NCBI RefSeq assembly: GCF_005239225.2
Contig: NC_133287.1
Span: forward strand, 7,545,493 to 7,609,492
Direction of reading: 5' to 3'
DNA: 64,000 bases
Source of the DNA: Populus alba
Lineage: Eukaryota > Streptophyta > Magnoliopsida > Malpighiales > Salicaceae
Of this stretch, positions 37,378 through 46,901 are shown piece by piece. The notes below the pieces were generated by a model. The model saw only the letters and a list, made by a program, of their open reading frames with translations, did no database searches and had not been told where the DNA came from. The translations under genes were made by a program, and so were the position numbers. The first letter of the stretch is position 1. The number at the start of each line of letters is the position of its first letter.

Positions 37378-37690
37378 ATGGAAGATGAAGAGCGTGCTCA
37401 ACGTGAAGCCTATTTGCACGAAGAGTTGGAGTCTCTGAGCAAAAGCTTGACTCACCTCTAGCTTACTCGAGCATATATTGAGAAATGCCTCTGGTAAAGG
37501 TCCTTCCAATTGACCTGTCATTTTTGTTCAAGCCCCAACAAAGACTCAATCTGAAGAAATTGAGGGCCCACATGATCAAGAGCCTCAACACAATTTAAAG
37601 GGGAATTGCATCACCGTTGCAGAATGGAGCCTGTTCTTTCTCTGCCAAAATAACTACCTCAGTTTGATCATGCCTCCAAAAACTTGATTT
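37378..37690 (+). pseudogene. Decayed gag N-terminal segment of element A
   Basis: ATG at 37378 opens EDEERAQREAYLHEELESL, an acidic, coiled-coil-like run that stops at TAG after SLTHL. In a shifted frame the remnant continues NASGKGPSN, stop, PVIFVQAPTKTQSEEIEG, PHDQEPQHN. The order coiled coil, then GPSNRPV-like, then QAP..EE is what I recall from Tat-type gag N-termini. The equivalent in element B (52140-52345, - strand) is equally broken. No protease, RT, RNase H or integrase motif follows. Confidence 0.55.
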
Positions 37691-37699
37691 TTTGTTTCA

Positions 37700-39480
37700 A
37701 CCTATTCTAGTTTTTGTTGGTCATTTGGCTAAAAAAAAAAAAGTCCACAAGACTTTCCTTGTCCACTAAGCTTTTCTTGTTAATAAAATCATGTGTTTTG
37801 TTGTGTTCATCACATGCCTTCATTTTTGTTGTTTCATGTAAATAACACATTGAGCATAACCTTTAAGCATGAAACCATCGCGCCCAAAATCTTGTGGTGC
37901 ATTTCCCTTTTCTTCCAAAACTATGCATGATCGCATGTGAGGATTTTTGGGAATTCAAAGTTTAGTACAAAAACAGAAATCATGTTGATGTTTGTCCGAA
38001 ATAAACAAGTTCTGGAAATTCAGGTGATTCCTTAGAGAGGTAACCATACACCTAGAAAAACCAAAAGAAAAAAAAAAACATGAAGTGACTCCAAAAACTG
38101 GGTTTTATTTGCACGAATAATGAGAAATCACATTGCATACTCGCATGAAAGCAAGGCTTACCGATCCTAAATGCATGCATTTGAGATGAAGAAAGGCCAT
38201 CTTTGATAATCCTTTCACAAAGCTGAAATATATCATTTGCAGTCCCCTTTTGAGCCTAATACATTTTTCTTGAAAAATAACCCTGGCTAGGATCACACCC
38301 CTACACTGGGGGGCAAGTGCAAAAAAATCCATAATGATTGAAAGTGCCCAAATAACTCTTGGGGGCATGAAAAAGTCTTCAACAATGAAAGTGCCCAAAC
38401 AATACTGGGGGGCATAAAAGAAAGTTCTCAATCATCAAAGGTGCCCATACAAAGCTAGGGGGCATGAAGAAAAATCCAAAGGATCCAAAAATTTTGAGCA
38501 AAAATTACAAGGCCAATGCAATGATGTTCAAAATCAAATGAAGAAAACAAAAAACAAAGAGAAAGAGCCCTAGCCCAACACTAGGGGGCACCGTGGACCA
38601 TTTTACAAATCAATTCCAAGGTCCAGAAATGTTTGAACAAAAGAGTTTGGGATATAAGCACTAGTGATCCTTAGTCTTCAAGTCCCTTAAACACCTTTTG
38701 AGCCTACATATATCATTTTCTCCATAGCCAAAAGCCCAAGCCTACATTACGTGCCTAATCAAGCCCTTTATGATCAAAGGCAAGCAATCTGGATCGGTAG
38801 GCAATGCTTTCTCATGCGAAATAAAATCATTATTCATGCAAATAAAATAAATGCTTTGAATCAATTCGGTTCTCAATAACCCTCAAATTGACATTTACAC
38901 CTTTTGTGACCAACCAGATGTCACCTTCATCTTTAACCAAAAGCAAAAAGCTTTCATCACGTCAAGAAACCTGTCCATAGGAATCACTTGAATTTTTGAG
39001 AACAAGTTTATTTTGAACCAATATCAAAATCATTTTTGTGATTGGCATAACTTTGAAGTTCCAAAAATTTTGCATGAAAACATTTCATTGTACAAAAAAA
39101 CCCAAACTTACTTTCACATATCCTCACCCCAAACTAAACCCAAGTTGAACACTTGGGGGGCATGATCAAGCTGGGGGGCAATCAAAAACACATGGTAGGG
39201 CTGGCTCCATGATTCCTGTTCTAAGGAAAATGACGGGCAAAATTGGTAACTCTACTTGTTGGGGTGAAGGACAAAGATGTATGATGATATCAAACCCTTC
39301 CCAAAGGTCAAGATCATAATATGTAACCCGAGTAAGCAAAAGTGGAAAAGCCATCGAAGTTTACTACCAACACTACAACTTTTGAGAGAAAACAAAGACA
39401 CCATGAAGAAATGGGGGCCTATATTTCTCAGGTAAGTATACATGCATATCAATCATAATGCATTTTCTTGCAACATTCAC
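37700..39480. other. Non-coding internal region of element A
   Basis: No coding remnant was recognised. The region is alignable by eye with the reverse complement of 50210-52130 in element B, for example the GCATTCATGAGAAAGC-type and GTGACCTCTGG-like strings and the TAGGGCTGGCTCCATGATTCC region. It includes a short tandem array (separate entry). Confidence 0.55.
38290..38470. repeat. Three to four 55-62-bp repeats with GTGCCC..TGGGGGCAT
   Basis: GAAAGTGCCCAAACAATACT, GGGGGGCATAAAAG and close variants recur near 38300, 38340, 38390 and 38440. Element B has the matching array in inverse orientation at 51235-51365 (GCCCCCTAG..TTGGGCACC). Confidence 0.7.
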
Positions 39481-39489
39481 AGATCAGTG

Positions 39490-42150
39490 TTTCAACATCA
39501 TCCCTTAGGTAGTGCGTTTTCTAACCCTACCTCCGTTTGAGTGCGCCTTTGAGCCCTCACCTCCATTTTGAGTGCGCCTTTGAGCCCTCATCCCTTAGGT
39601 AGTGCGTTTTCTAACCCTACCTCCGTTTGAGTGCGCCTTTGAGCCCTCACCTCCTTTTGAGTGCGCCTTTGAGCCCTCACCTCCATTTTGAGTGTGCCTT
39701 TGAGCCCTCATCCCTTGGGTAGTGCGTTTTCTAACCCTACCTCCGTTTGAGTGCGCCTTTGAGCCCTCACCTCCTTTTGAGTGCGCCTTTGAGCTCTCAC
39801 CTCCATTTTGAGTGCGCTTTTGAGCCCTCATCCCTTGGGTAGTGCGTTTTCTAACCCTACCTCCTTTTGAGTGCGCCTTTGAGCCCTCACCTCCATTTTG
39901 AGTGCGCCTTTGAGCCCTCATCCCTTGGGTAGTGCGTTTTCTAACCCTACCTCCGTTTGAGTGCGCCTTTGAGCCCTCACCTCCATTTTGAGTGCGCCTT
40001 TGAGCCCTCATCCCTTTGGTAGTGCGTTTTCTAACCCTACCTCCGTTTGAGTGCGCCTTTGAGCCCTCACCTCTATTTTGAGTGCGCCTTTGAGCCCTCA
40101 TCCCTTAGGTAGTGCGTTTTCTAACCCTACCTCCGTTTGAGTGCGCCTTTGAGCCCTCACCTCCATTTTGAGTGCGCCTTTGAGCCCTCATCCCTTGGGT
40201 AGTGCGTTTTATAACCCTACCTCCGTTTGAGTGCGCCTTTGAGCCCTCACCTCCTTTTGAGTGCGCCTTTGAGCCCTCACCTCCAATTTGAGTGCGCCTT
40301 TGAGCCCTCATCCCTTGGGTAGTGCGTTTTCTAACCCTACCTCCTTTTGAGTGCGCCTTTGAGCCCTCACCTCCATTTTGAGTGCGCCTTTGAGCCCTCA
40401 TCCCTTTGGTAGTGCGTTTTCTAACCCTACCTCCGTTTTGAGTGCGCCTTTGAGCCCTCACCTCCATTTGAGTGCGCCTTTGAGCCCTCATCCCTTTGGT
40501 AGTGCGTTTTCTAACCCTACCTCCTTTTGAGTGCGCCTTTGAGCCCTCACCTCCATTTTGAGTGCGCCTTTGAGCCCCCATGCCTTTGGTAGTGCGTTTT
40601 CTAACCCTACCTCCTTTTGAGTGCGCCTTTGAGCCCTCACCTCCATTTTGAGTGCGCCTTTGAGCCCTCATCCTTTCGGTAGTGCGTTTTCTAACCCTAC
40701 CTCCTTTTGAGTGCGCCTTTGAGCCCTCAACTCCATTTTGAGTGCGCCTTTGAGCCCTCATCCCTTCGGTAGTGCGTTTTCTAACCCTACCTCCTTTTGA
40801 GTGCGCCTTTGAGCCTTCACCTCCATTTTGAGTGCGCCTTTGAGCCCTCATCCCTTTGGTAGTGCGTTTTCTAACCCTACCTCCTTTTGAGTGCGCTTGC
40901 GAGCCCTCACCTCCATTTTGAGTGCGCCTTTGAGCCCTCATCCCTTTGGTAGTGCGTTTTCTAACCCTACCTCCTTTTGAGTGCGCCTTTGAGCCCTCAC
41001 CTCCATTTTGAGTGCGCCTTTGAGCCCTCATCCCTTCGGTAGTGCGTTTTCTAACCCTACCTCCTTTTGAGTGCGCCTTTGAGCCCTCACCTCCATTTTG
41101 AGTGCGCCTTTGAGCCCTCATCCCTTCGGTAGTGCGTTTTCTAACCCTACCTCCTTTTGAGTGCGCCTTTGAGCCCTCACCTCCATTTTGAGCGCGCCTT
41201 TGAGCCCTCATCCCTTCGGTAGTGCGTTTTCTAACCCTACCTCCTTTTAAGTGCGCCTTTGAGCCCTCATCTCCATTTTGAGTGCGCCTTTGAGCCCCCA
41301 TCCCTTTGGTAGTGCGTTTTCTAACCCTACCTCCTTTTGAGTGCGCCTGCGAGCCCTCACCTCCATTTTGAGTGCGTCTTTGAGCCCTCATCCCTTTGGT
41401 AGTGCGTTTTCTAACCCTACCTCCTTTTGAGTGCGCCTTTGAGCCCTCACCTCCATTTTGAGTGCGCCTTTGAGCCCTCATCCCTTTGGTAGTGCGTTTT
41501 CTAACCCTACCTCCTTTTGAGTGCGCCTGCGAGCCCTCACCTCCATTTTGAGTGCGCCTTTGAGCCCTCATCCCTTTGGTAGTGCGTTTTCTAACCCTAC
41601 CTCCGTTTGAGTGTGCCTTTGAGCCCTCACCTCCATTATTGAGTGCGCCTTTGAGCCCCCATCCCTTAGGTAGTGCGTTTTCTAACCCTACCTCCTTTTG
41701 AGTGTGCCTTTGAGCCCTCACCTCCATTTTGAGTGCGCCTTTGAGCCCTCATCCCTTTGGTAGTGCGTTTTCTAACCCTACCTCCTTTTGAGTGCGCCTT
41801 TGAGCCCTTACCTCTATTATTGAGTGCGCCTTTGAGCCCTCATCCCTTAGGTAGTGCGTTTTCTAACCCTACCTCCTTTTGAGTGCGCCTTTTGAGCCCT
41901 CACCTCCATTTTTGAGTGCGCCTTTGAGCCCTCATCCCTTTGGTAGTGCGTTTTCTAACCCTACCTCCTTTTGAGTGCGCCTTTGAGCCCTCATCCCTTT
42001 GGTAGTGCATTTTCTAACCCTACCTCCTTTTAAGTGTGCCTTTGAGCCCTCAACTCATTCCAAGTGTGCCTTTGAGCCACCACCAGTCAGGTAGAGCGTT
42101 TTGTAACCCTGCCTCCTTTTGAGTGCGCCTTTGAGCCCTCACCAACATTT
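39490..42150. repeat. Satellite-like array of element A: 30-bp modules in 90-bp (some 120-bp) higher-order units
   Basis: Three module types alternate: AGTGCGTTTTCTAACCCTAC plus CTCC(T/G)TTTG; AGTGCGCCTTTGAGCCCTCA plus CCTCCATTTTG; and AGTGCGCCTTTGAGCCCTCA plus TCCCTT(T/C/G/A)GGT. Together they make a 90-bp unit repeated about 27 times. The left edge (39600-39840) has 120-bp units with an extra copy of module two. Units differ at few sites; indels cluster near the right edge (41630-42000). The array ends in diverged modules that switch to TAGGTCACCCATTACAATG repeats (42155-42235). It lies just upstream of the 3' LTR. Confidence 0.97.
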
Positions 42151-42154
42151 TTCT

Positions 42155-42240
42155 AGGTAGGTCACCCATTACAATGCGACCAATTCTCCATGTTTTATAT
42201 CTGGGTAGGTCACCCATTACAATGAGACCACACTTCACAT
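42155..42240. repeat. Two copies of the GGTCTCATTGTAATGGGTGACC module in element A
   Basis: GTAGGTCACCCATTACAATG occurs at about 42157 and 42206, followed by CGACCA or AGACCACAC. These are inverse-strand copies of the module amplified in element B (49685-50060), so both elements carry both module types. Confidence 0.85.
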
Positions 42241-42430
42241 TCTTTCCTTTTTTTTTCGGGTTAAAGGGGATTGGTGAAAGGAATCTCAGTTTAGCCCAAC
42301 CATACACAGGACTTTGGGTCCGGTTGAAGTTTTAGGTCAATCAAATTTTGAGACGACCAGTTTCGGAAGACCAATGTTATTTTTTCTTTACAACACTTAC
42401 TATGCACAAATCTTTGCTCCGTAAGCATTG

Positions 42431-42446
42431 TAAAGAGGGGGGCAAC
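42431..42446 (+). other. Polypurine tract of element A
   Basis: TAAAGAGGGGGGCAAC immediately precedes the 3' LTR start TGTTGTAAC. The upstream context GTAAGCATTGTAAAGAGG is shared with element B. Confidence 0.75.
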
Positions 42447-44161
42447 TGTTGTAACCCATTTTTGGGTCCCCATAAAAAAATAATAAATACAAAAAAAAAA
42501 AATCAAAGAAAGCTCAAAACAGTGCCGTTTTGAACGGCACTGTTCCCCTTTCTTCCCCGCCGAACACACAGCAGCAAAGAAGGAAAAAGAATGCATATTT
42601 AATGACGCCGGTCCCTCAAGCCCACCGACCGCCGGTCCCTCTAGCCCACCGACCGAAGACATTGGCCAACCACCTACCGCACCGCCGAAACTGAGGTAGG
42701 CACGCCTGGACAGCCGCGCCCGACCAGCCGCCGCATGACCCGTTCCTTGGCTCCACAATGAAAAAAACATGCTCACGGGCTCTATAAAAAGAGGAGAAGA
42801 AAAACCGGAGAGAGAGGGAAGAGAAGAGAAGGGAGAGACAAAAAGAGGAGAAACCCGAGAGAGAAGGAAGAGAAGAGGGGAGAGGAGACCGAGAGAAAGA
42901 GAGAGAAGAGGAAAGGAAAGGAGAAAGAAAGGGAGAACACAGAAGAAGAAGAAGAAGAAGCAGAGGAGAACGAAAAAAAACAGAGGAGAGAGAGAAGGAA
43001 AACGCAGAGCCACCGCCGGCCACCCCACTGTCAGCGCGCTTCCTGTCGCCACCAGTAGCTCCGCCATCGACGACAGCCACCACAGGTCAGCCCTCTACCC
43101 CTTATCTCGTTTTACTGTTCATCTTCTTGCATGCAGAACGTGCACTGTGCACGTTCTGCAAATTAATTACCCGGTTACTGTGCATGTGCACAGTAACTGG
43201 CTAATTAATTCACTGGTTACTGTGCACACAGTAACCCGTTTACTCTGTGCACAGTAAACCAGCCCATGCATTTGGGCCAGGTTCGGCCAACCCATGTATT
43301 TGGGCCTGACCCGGCCCATTTCAAAAAAAAAATCAAAAAACATTTTTTTAGCATTTTATAATTTTCCGCGTAATTTTTATGTCATTTTGATTAATATTGG
43401 GTGGTATTTTATGTTGTTAAAAATACAAAAAATCTGATATTAAAATACCCGGTTTTCGTCAAAAAACTTCCAAAAATACAAAAAAAAATTAAAAAAAGAG
43501 AAAAAAATGTTTTTGTGCATACAGCCAAGTGTCTCAAAGCTAAAAAAATTCATATTGTATTTTTCATACACCAAAAAAAATATTTTTAGCATGCATTTTG
43601 GCTTTAATAACCAGTTTATTAAAGTCAAGAGAATATTGGCCCAATATTTCAAAAACAACAAAAATTTTATTTTCGTTTGTCTCTTAGTATCCGGGGTATG
43701 ACTTTACACGTAATGCATATTCCGGATATTTAATTCTTTTTTTTTGGACAATAGAACTTGGGGTATGACATTACACGTAATGCGTATTCCGGATATTTAA
43801 TTCTTTTTTGTTTGGACAATAGAACCCGGGGTATGACATTACATGTAATGCATATTTTGGACAATAGGAAACCACAACATGACTTAGATTTTATTAGACA
43901 AAACAATGCAGCCTACCTTAGGTAGGGCGTAGTTGGGGTGCTAACACCTTCCCTTTACGCAACCAGTCTCCGTACCCGATCTCTAAAGACCAGTTAAGGT
44001 TCCTAGTAACCAGAATACTAGGTGGCGACTCCCAGTCCATTTTTAGCTTAGAGACAAAGAACTCCTTGTCTCACCATATTTTCCATGCCAAATAGACAAC
44101 ATACCACACCCTCACGAAGGGTTGGGGTGGACGATCGCCGCGCCGCCGCACACGTGCGACA
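42447..44161 (+). repeat. 3' LTR of element A (1715 bp)
   Basis: Nearly identical to 34943-36660; visible differences are a few substitutions (for example CTACTGC/CTACCGC) and one-base indels, mostly in homopolymers. It ends GTGCGACA at 44161 followed by the target duplication CCTAG. Internal landmarks repeat those of the 5' LTR: hairpin 42518-42544, TATA 42783-42790, palindromes from 43133. Confidence 0.92.
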
Positions 44162-45066
44162 CCTAGAATAACTCTTGAATCAATCAGATTGCACTACATT
44201 ATTAATCCATTATTATTTCACCTACTTGCCTAAATTTGAAGCACGTAATATCTTTCATTTAATTGGGGTTTACACCAAAATTTTCATTCATTTGTCACCT
44301 CATTTTCAACATATAGTTTTAATCAATTTTCTTCTTTTAACTCACTTAAAGAATTCAAACATAAAACAATCAAAACCTCATTCCTATAGTTCTTCATCCT
44401 TAGTTACAAGTTCTTTTCTTCAAACTTATTTAATTTCTTTCTTAATTACTACTTACATTCACTATTTCTATACTATTCTACCTCAATTCCATCATGTTTA
44501 CTACTTTTCTCAAAATCCCCAAATTCTCATAAGAACCCTAATTAAAAAAAGTCAAGAATATAAGAAATTAAATCTAATTTAATTGTCATTGTTTGATAAC
44601 TTACTCAAATAAACCCAAAAACACTTTATTCAAGTAAGAATCTTAATTTTTCATGCTTACCAGTCTAAGTTCTCCCAACTTTCTCCTCCTCCTAGTGTGG
44701 TCAGCCCTCCTCACCTTTCTTATATCTTCCTTCACTTGATTCTTCCTTAATTTAAAGTTCCAAGTCTTTCAATCTTACAAGTTTCAAAGCTCTCTCTCAC
44801 TTTTTCTTGTTTTCTCTTAATTTCTCACATTCTTCTCTTATTTATTTTTCTTTTCATATTTGTTACTGCTCAGTCGGTAGTTCATAACAGAAAAGGGGCT
44901 GCCTTGTTTTATTTTTAATGGTAAAATACCATTTTACCCTTAATACATCTTTTTGCTTTCATTTGACGGTTCTTATTCTTTGCTAGCACTACCAAGCTCC
45001 GTTCATCCCAGAATTTTAACCAAAGTTTATTCAATATATTTAAAGGTTCCTCATAAAATTTCAGCT

Positions 45067-45240
45067 CAATCTAATGGTTGGATTTAAAATACATCCAATA
45101 ATGTAAAACTAGTCAAATTGTGATTTTTCATCAAATTTTTGAATTTCTCAATCTAATGGTTGAATTTAAAATACATCCAATAATGTAAAACTAGTCAAAT
45201 TGTGATTTTTCATCAAATTTTTGAATTTCTCTAAAATTTT
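45067..45240. repeat. Direct tandem duplication (about 83-bp unit) inside the split LTR
   Basis: CTCAATCTAATGGTTGRATT, TAAAATACATCCAATAATG, TAAAACTAGTCAAATTGTG, ATTTTTCATCAAATTTTTG occurs twice in a row with a single visible substitution; part of it recurs near 45345. The two copies look recent compared with the rest of the LTR. Confidence 0.85.
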
Positions 45241-45559
45241 TGAAATTTTAACCTAAGCTAAGGCATCATATTAAAAGGCTCCATGAAAAGTCTTAGAATT
45301 TTTTGATAACACGATCAAGAGTTACGAATGTTTTTGTTTTACATGAAACTAGTCAATTTATGATTTTTCACCTAGAGGTTTTACATTCTCCCCTCCTAAA
45401 AAAATCAAATGGGTGAAATTCAAAATAAACTTTGTTATCAAAACTTAATTTCTGAACAGAAAGCAAATGTTTTTTTTTTTAATATGTGGGACATGAAGAA
45501 CGTTAGACAAAGTGAAAGTACGATGTGGTGTATGAATCTTAGTATGATTGATATTAGAT

Positions 45560-46700
45560 ATGGAAAGTCCCTTTCCATCACCAACATACAAATGATCATT
45601 GTTAAGATATGGTTTTGCTCAGTGCTAGATTTGCAATAGACCATTGTTCATGTTCATGGCTCTGAAGTTGAGCACATTGAGGAGTTGAGTGGCCGAAGGC
45701 GTGGCATAAGTTGGCTACCAATTTCCCTACCTCCAATCATTGTTGGAAGACCTATTAAAGCTGCAAAAATTAGACCTGGAAGCAGACTTGTGTCCTCTGT
45801 CATTGTTATAGTTAGGGGACGTCACGCTCCCTGAAATCGGCCTTTACTTTTATCAAAAGAACCAAAAGACTAACGTTGGGCAACAAAACTTGAAGGGGGC
45901 TAGTTTGGCATTGGCAGTAAAAGAGCATTGATGGCAGCAAAACCCATGGATTGAAGGGCGGTCTTGTGAAGAAATTCATGAGTTAGGAGATGATCATGAA
46001 GATCTGCATACGAAAGAGGTTTTGCCTTGGTCACGAGGCTTGTTACCAAGTCTTTGAATTCACCCTGAAGACTACAAAACACATACAAATTAAAGTCCTC
46101 TAGCAAAACTAGTTGGCCAACGATGACTAATTCATCAAATAATACCTTAGCTTTTTGCATAAACCTAGTTAGCAATCATCACCTTGTCGAAGATCTTGAA
46201 AGGAACCGTGAAGTTGCATAGTATGAAAATTAGATGAAAAAGCGAGAGCTTGCTCAAGAGTGCGCTAAACAAAATACGAGGTTTGGCACTCAATAACAAG
46301 GTGGAGAACATCCATGGAAAGCAAAGACAGATCTTCACTTAGAATGGGTTGGTCCTGCTGTTTCCAAACGAAGAAAATAAGTAATTTTACCTTAAGAGAA
46401 GTATCAGCGACAACAAGCACATTAGGAGAAGGACATGAGATTGAGCCATTAACAAACTGGAAAACTCTTTGTCCTAGGAGATATGGCTTCATCTGCATTC
46501 ACCAATACAGGTAATTTGTGTTTGTAAGTTTCAGAGAGATAAGTTGATGGTGTTGAAAAGTGGAACAATGATATCCACTGAAGTAAGGTAGATGGCAGCA
46601 ACAAAAAAAGTCTGTAAATTCGTGACATTCAGTTGGTAAGATTTCGACCAACATCATCAGGGGCAGAGTGGAGAACAGAGGTAGAAGCAAGGGAAGCCTC
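45560..46700 (-). pseudogene. Copia gag remnant
   Basis: Broken frames on the - strand carry the copia gag order. LISLKLTNTNYLYW, stop (TGG to TGA), MQMKPYLLGQRVFQFVNGSI and SCPSPN lie at about 46560-46430. KQQDQPILSEDLSLLSMDVL, HLVIECQTSYFV and LEQALAFSSNFHTMQLHGSF lie at 46365-46200. ELVIVGQLVLLEDFNLYVF and LVTSLVTKAKPLSYADLHDH lie at 46140-46000. A decayed zinc knuckle, NLCHAFGHSTPQCAQLQ, lies near 45710-45640. At least two in-frame stops and several frameshifts make it non-functional. Confidence 0.88.
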
Positions 46701-46831
46701 ATATGTTGATTATACTAGTGGTGTAGTAGAAGAGAAGATTTGCACCGGTGATGCAACAGAGGTACGTAGAGGACAGTGACTGAGAAGAAGAGTCAATTGG
46801 AGAGAGGGAGAAAGAATTTTAAGTTGTTTAG

Positions 46832-46841
46832 GGCTCTGATA
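46832..46841 (-). other. Primer-binding site of the copia element
   Basis: On the - strand TATCAGAGCC follows the LTR-type end ..AACTTCA, matching the start of the initiator tRNA-Met primer site (TGGTATCAGAGC) used by most plant copia elements. It places the inner LTR edge at 46842. Confidence 0.65.
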
Positions 46842-46901
46842 TGAAGTTGAGAATAATATAAAACTTGACTTATCAATTAGCCAACATTTTCTTTTTATAT
46901 G

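Larger units (their letters stand above)
34943..44161 (+). mobile_element. Element A: 9.2-kb Tat/Ogre-like LTR retrotransposon without pol
   Basis: Two direct LTRs (34943-36660 and 42447-44161, TGTTG..CGACA) flank 5786 internal bases. The 5-bp duplication CCTAG is present on both sides (34938-34942 and 44162-44166). A primer site of the type GAATGGCGACTCCACTAGGG follows the 5' LTR, and a purine tract AAAGAGGGGGGCAAC precedes the 3' LTR. The LTR 3' end (GGTGCTAACACCTTCCCTTTACGCAACC) and the primer site match what I know of plant Tat/Ogre Ty3/gypsy elements. Only a decayed gag N-terminus is left and no pol is found, so movement would have needed enzymes from another element. The LTRs are nearly identical, so the insertion is young relative to its host. 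Confidence 0.9.
33795..45385 (-). mobile_element. LTR of another retrotransposon (about 2.36 kb without element A), split by element A
   Basis: On the - strand the sequence begins TGTAAAACCTCTAGGTG at 45385, preceded by a purine tract AGGAGGGGAGA, the usual polypurine tract/LTR junction. It ends GAGGGTGTTACA at 33795. The two halves (33795-34942 and 44162-45385) join through the CCTAG duplication of element A. 5-bp flanks do not match (TCACT on the left, TTCTC inside the purine tract on the right), so it is a 3' LTR that lost its body, or a rearranged solo LTR. It contains two internal tandem repeats (separate entries) and no coding sequence. Confidence 0.55.

Noticed and set aside
40105..41727. 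A 540-codon open frame on the - strand as a protein-coding gene
   Set aside because: It lies wholly within the 90-bp array, antisense to element A, and is explained by module lengths divisible by three. There is no upstream promoter, domain or non-repetitive part. Kept as a finding, not as a gene.
39600..42000. Interstitial telomere repeat, because of recurring TAACCCTA
   Set aside because: Only one TAACCCTA occurs per 90-bp unit and it is not repeated as TTTAGGG in tandem; it is part of the module.
44175..44582. A 135-codon + strand frame
   Set aside because: It lies inside the split LTR, is rich in Ile, Tyr, Phe and Ser as expected from AT-rich sequence, and has no domain.
33795..45385. 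A clean solo LTR
   Set aside because: The 5-bp flanks (TCACT and TTCTC) do not match and a polypurine tract remains on the right, so a truncated 3' LTR is more likely.
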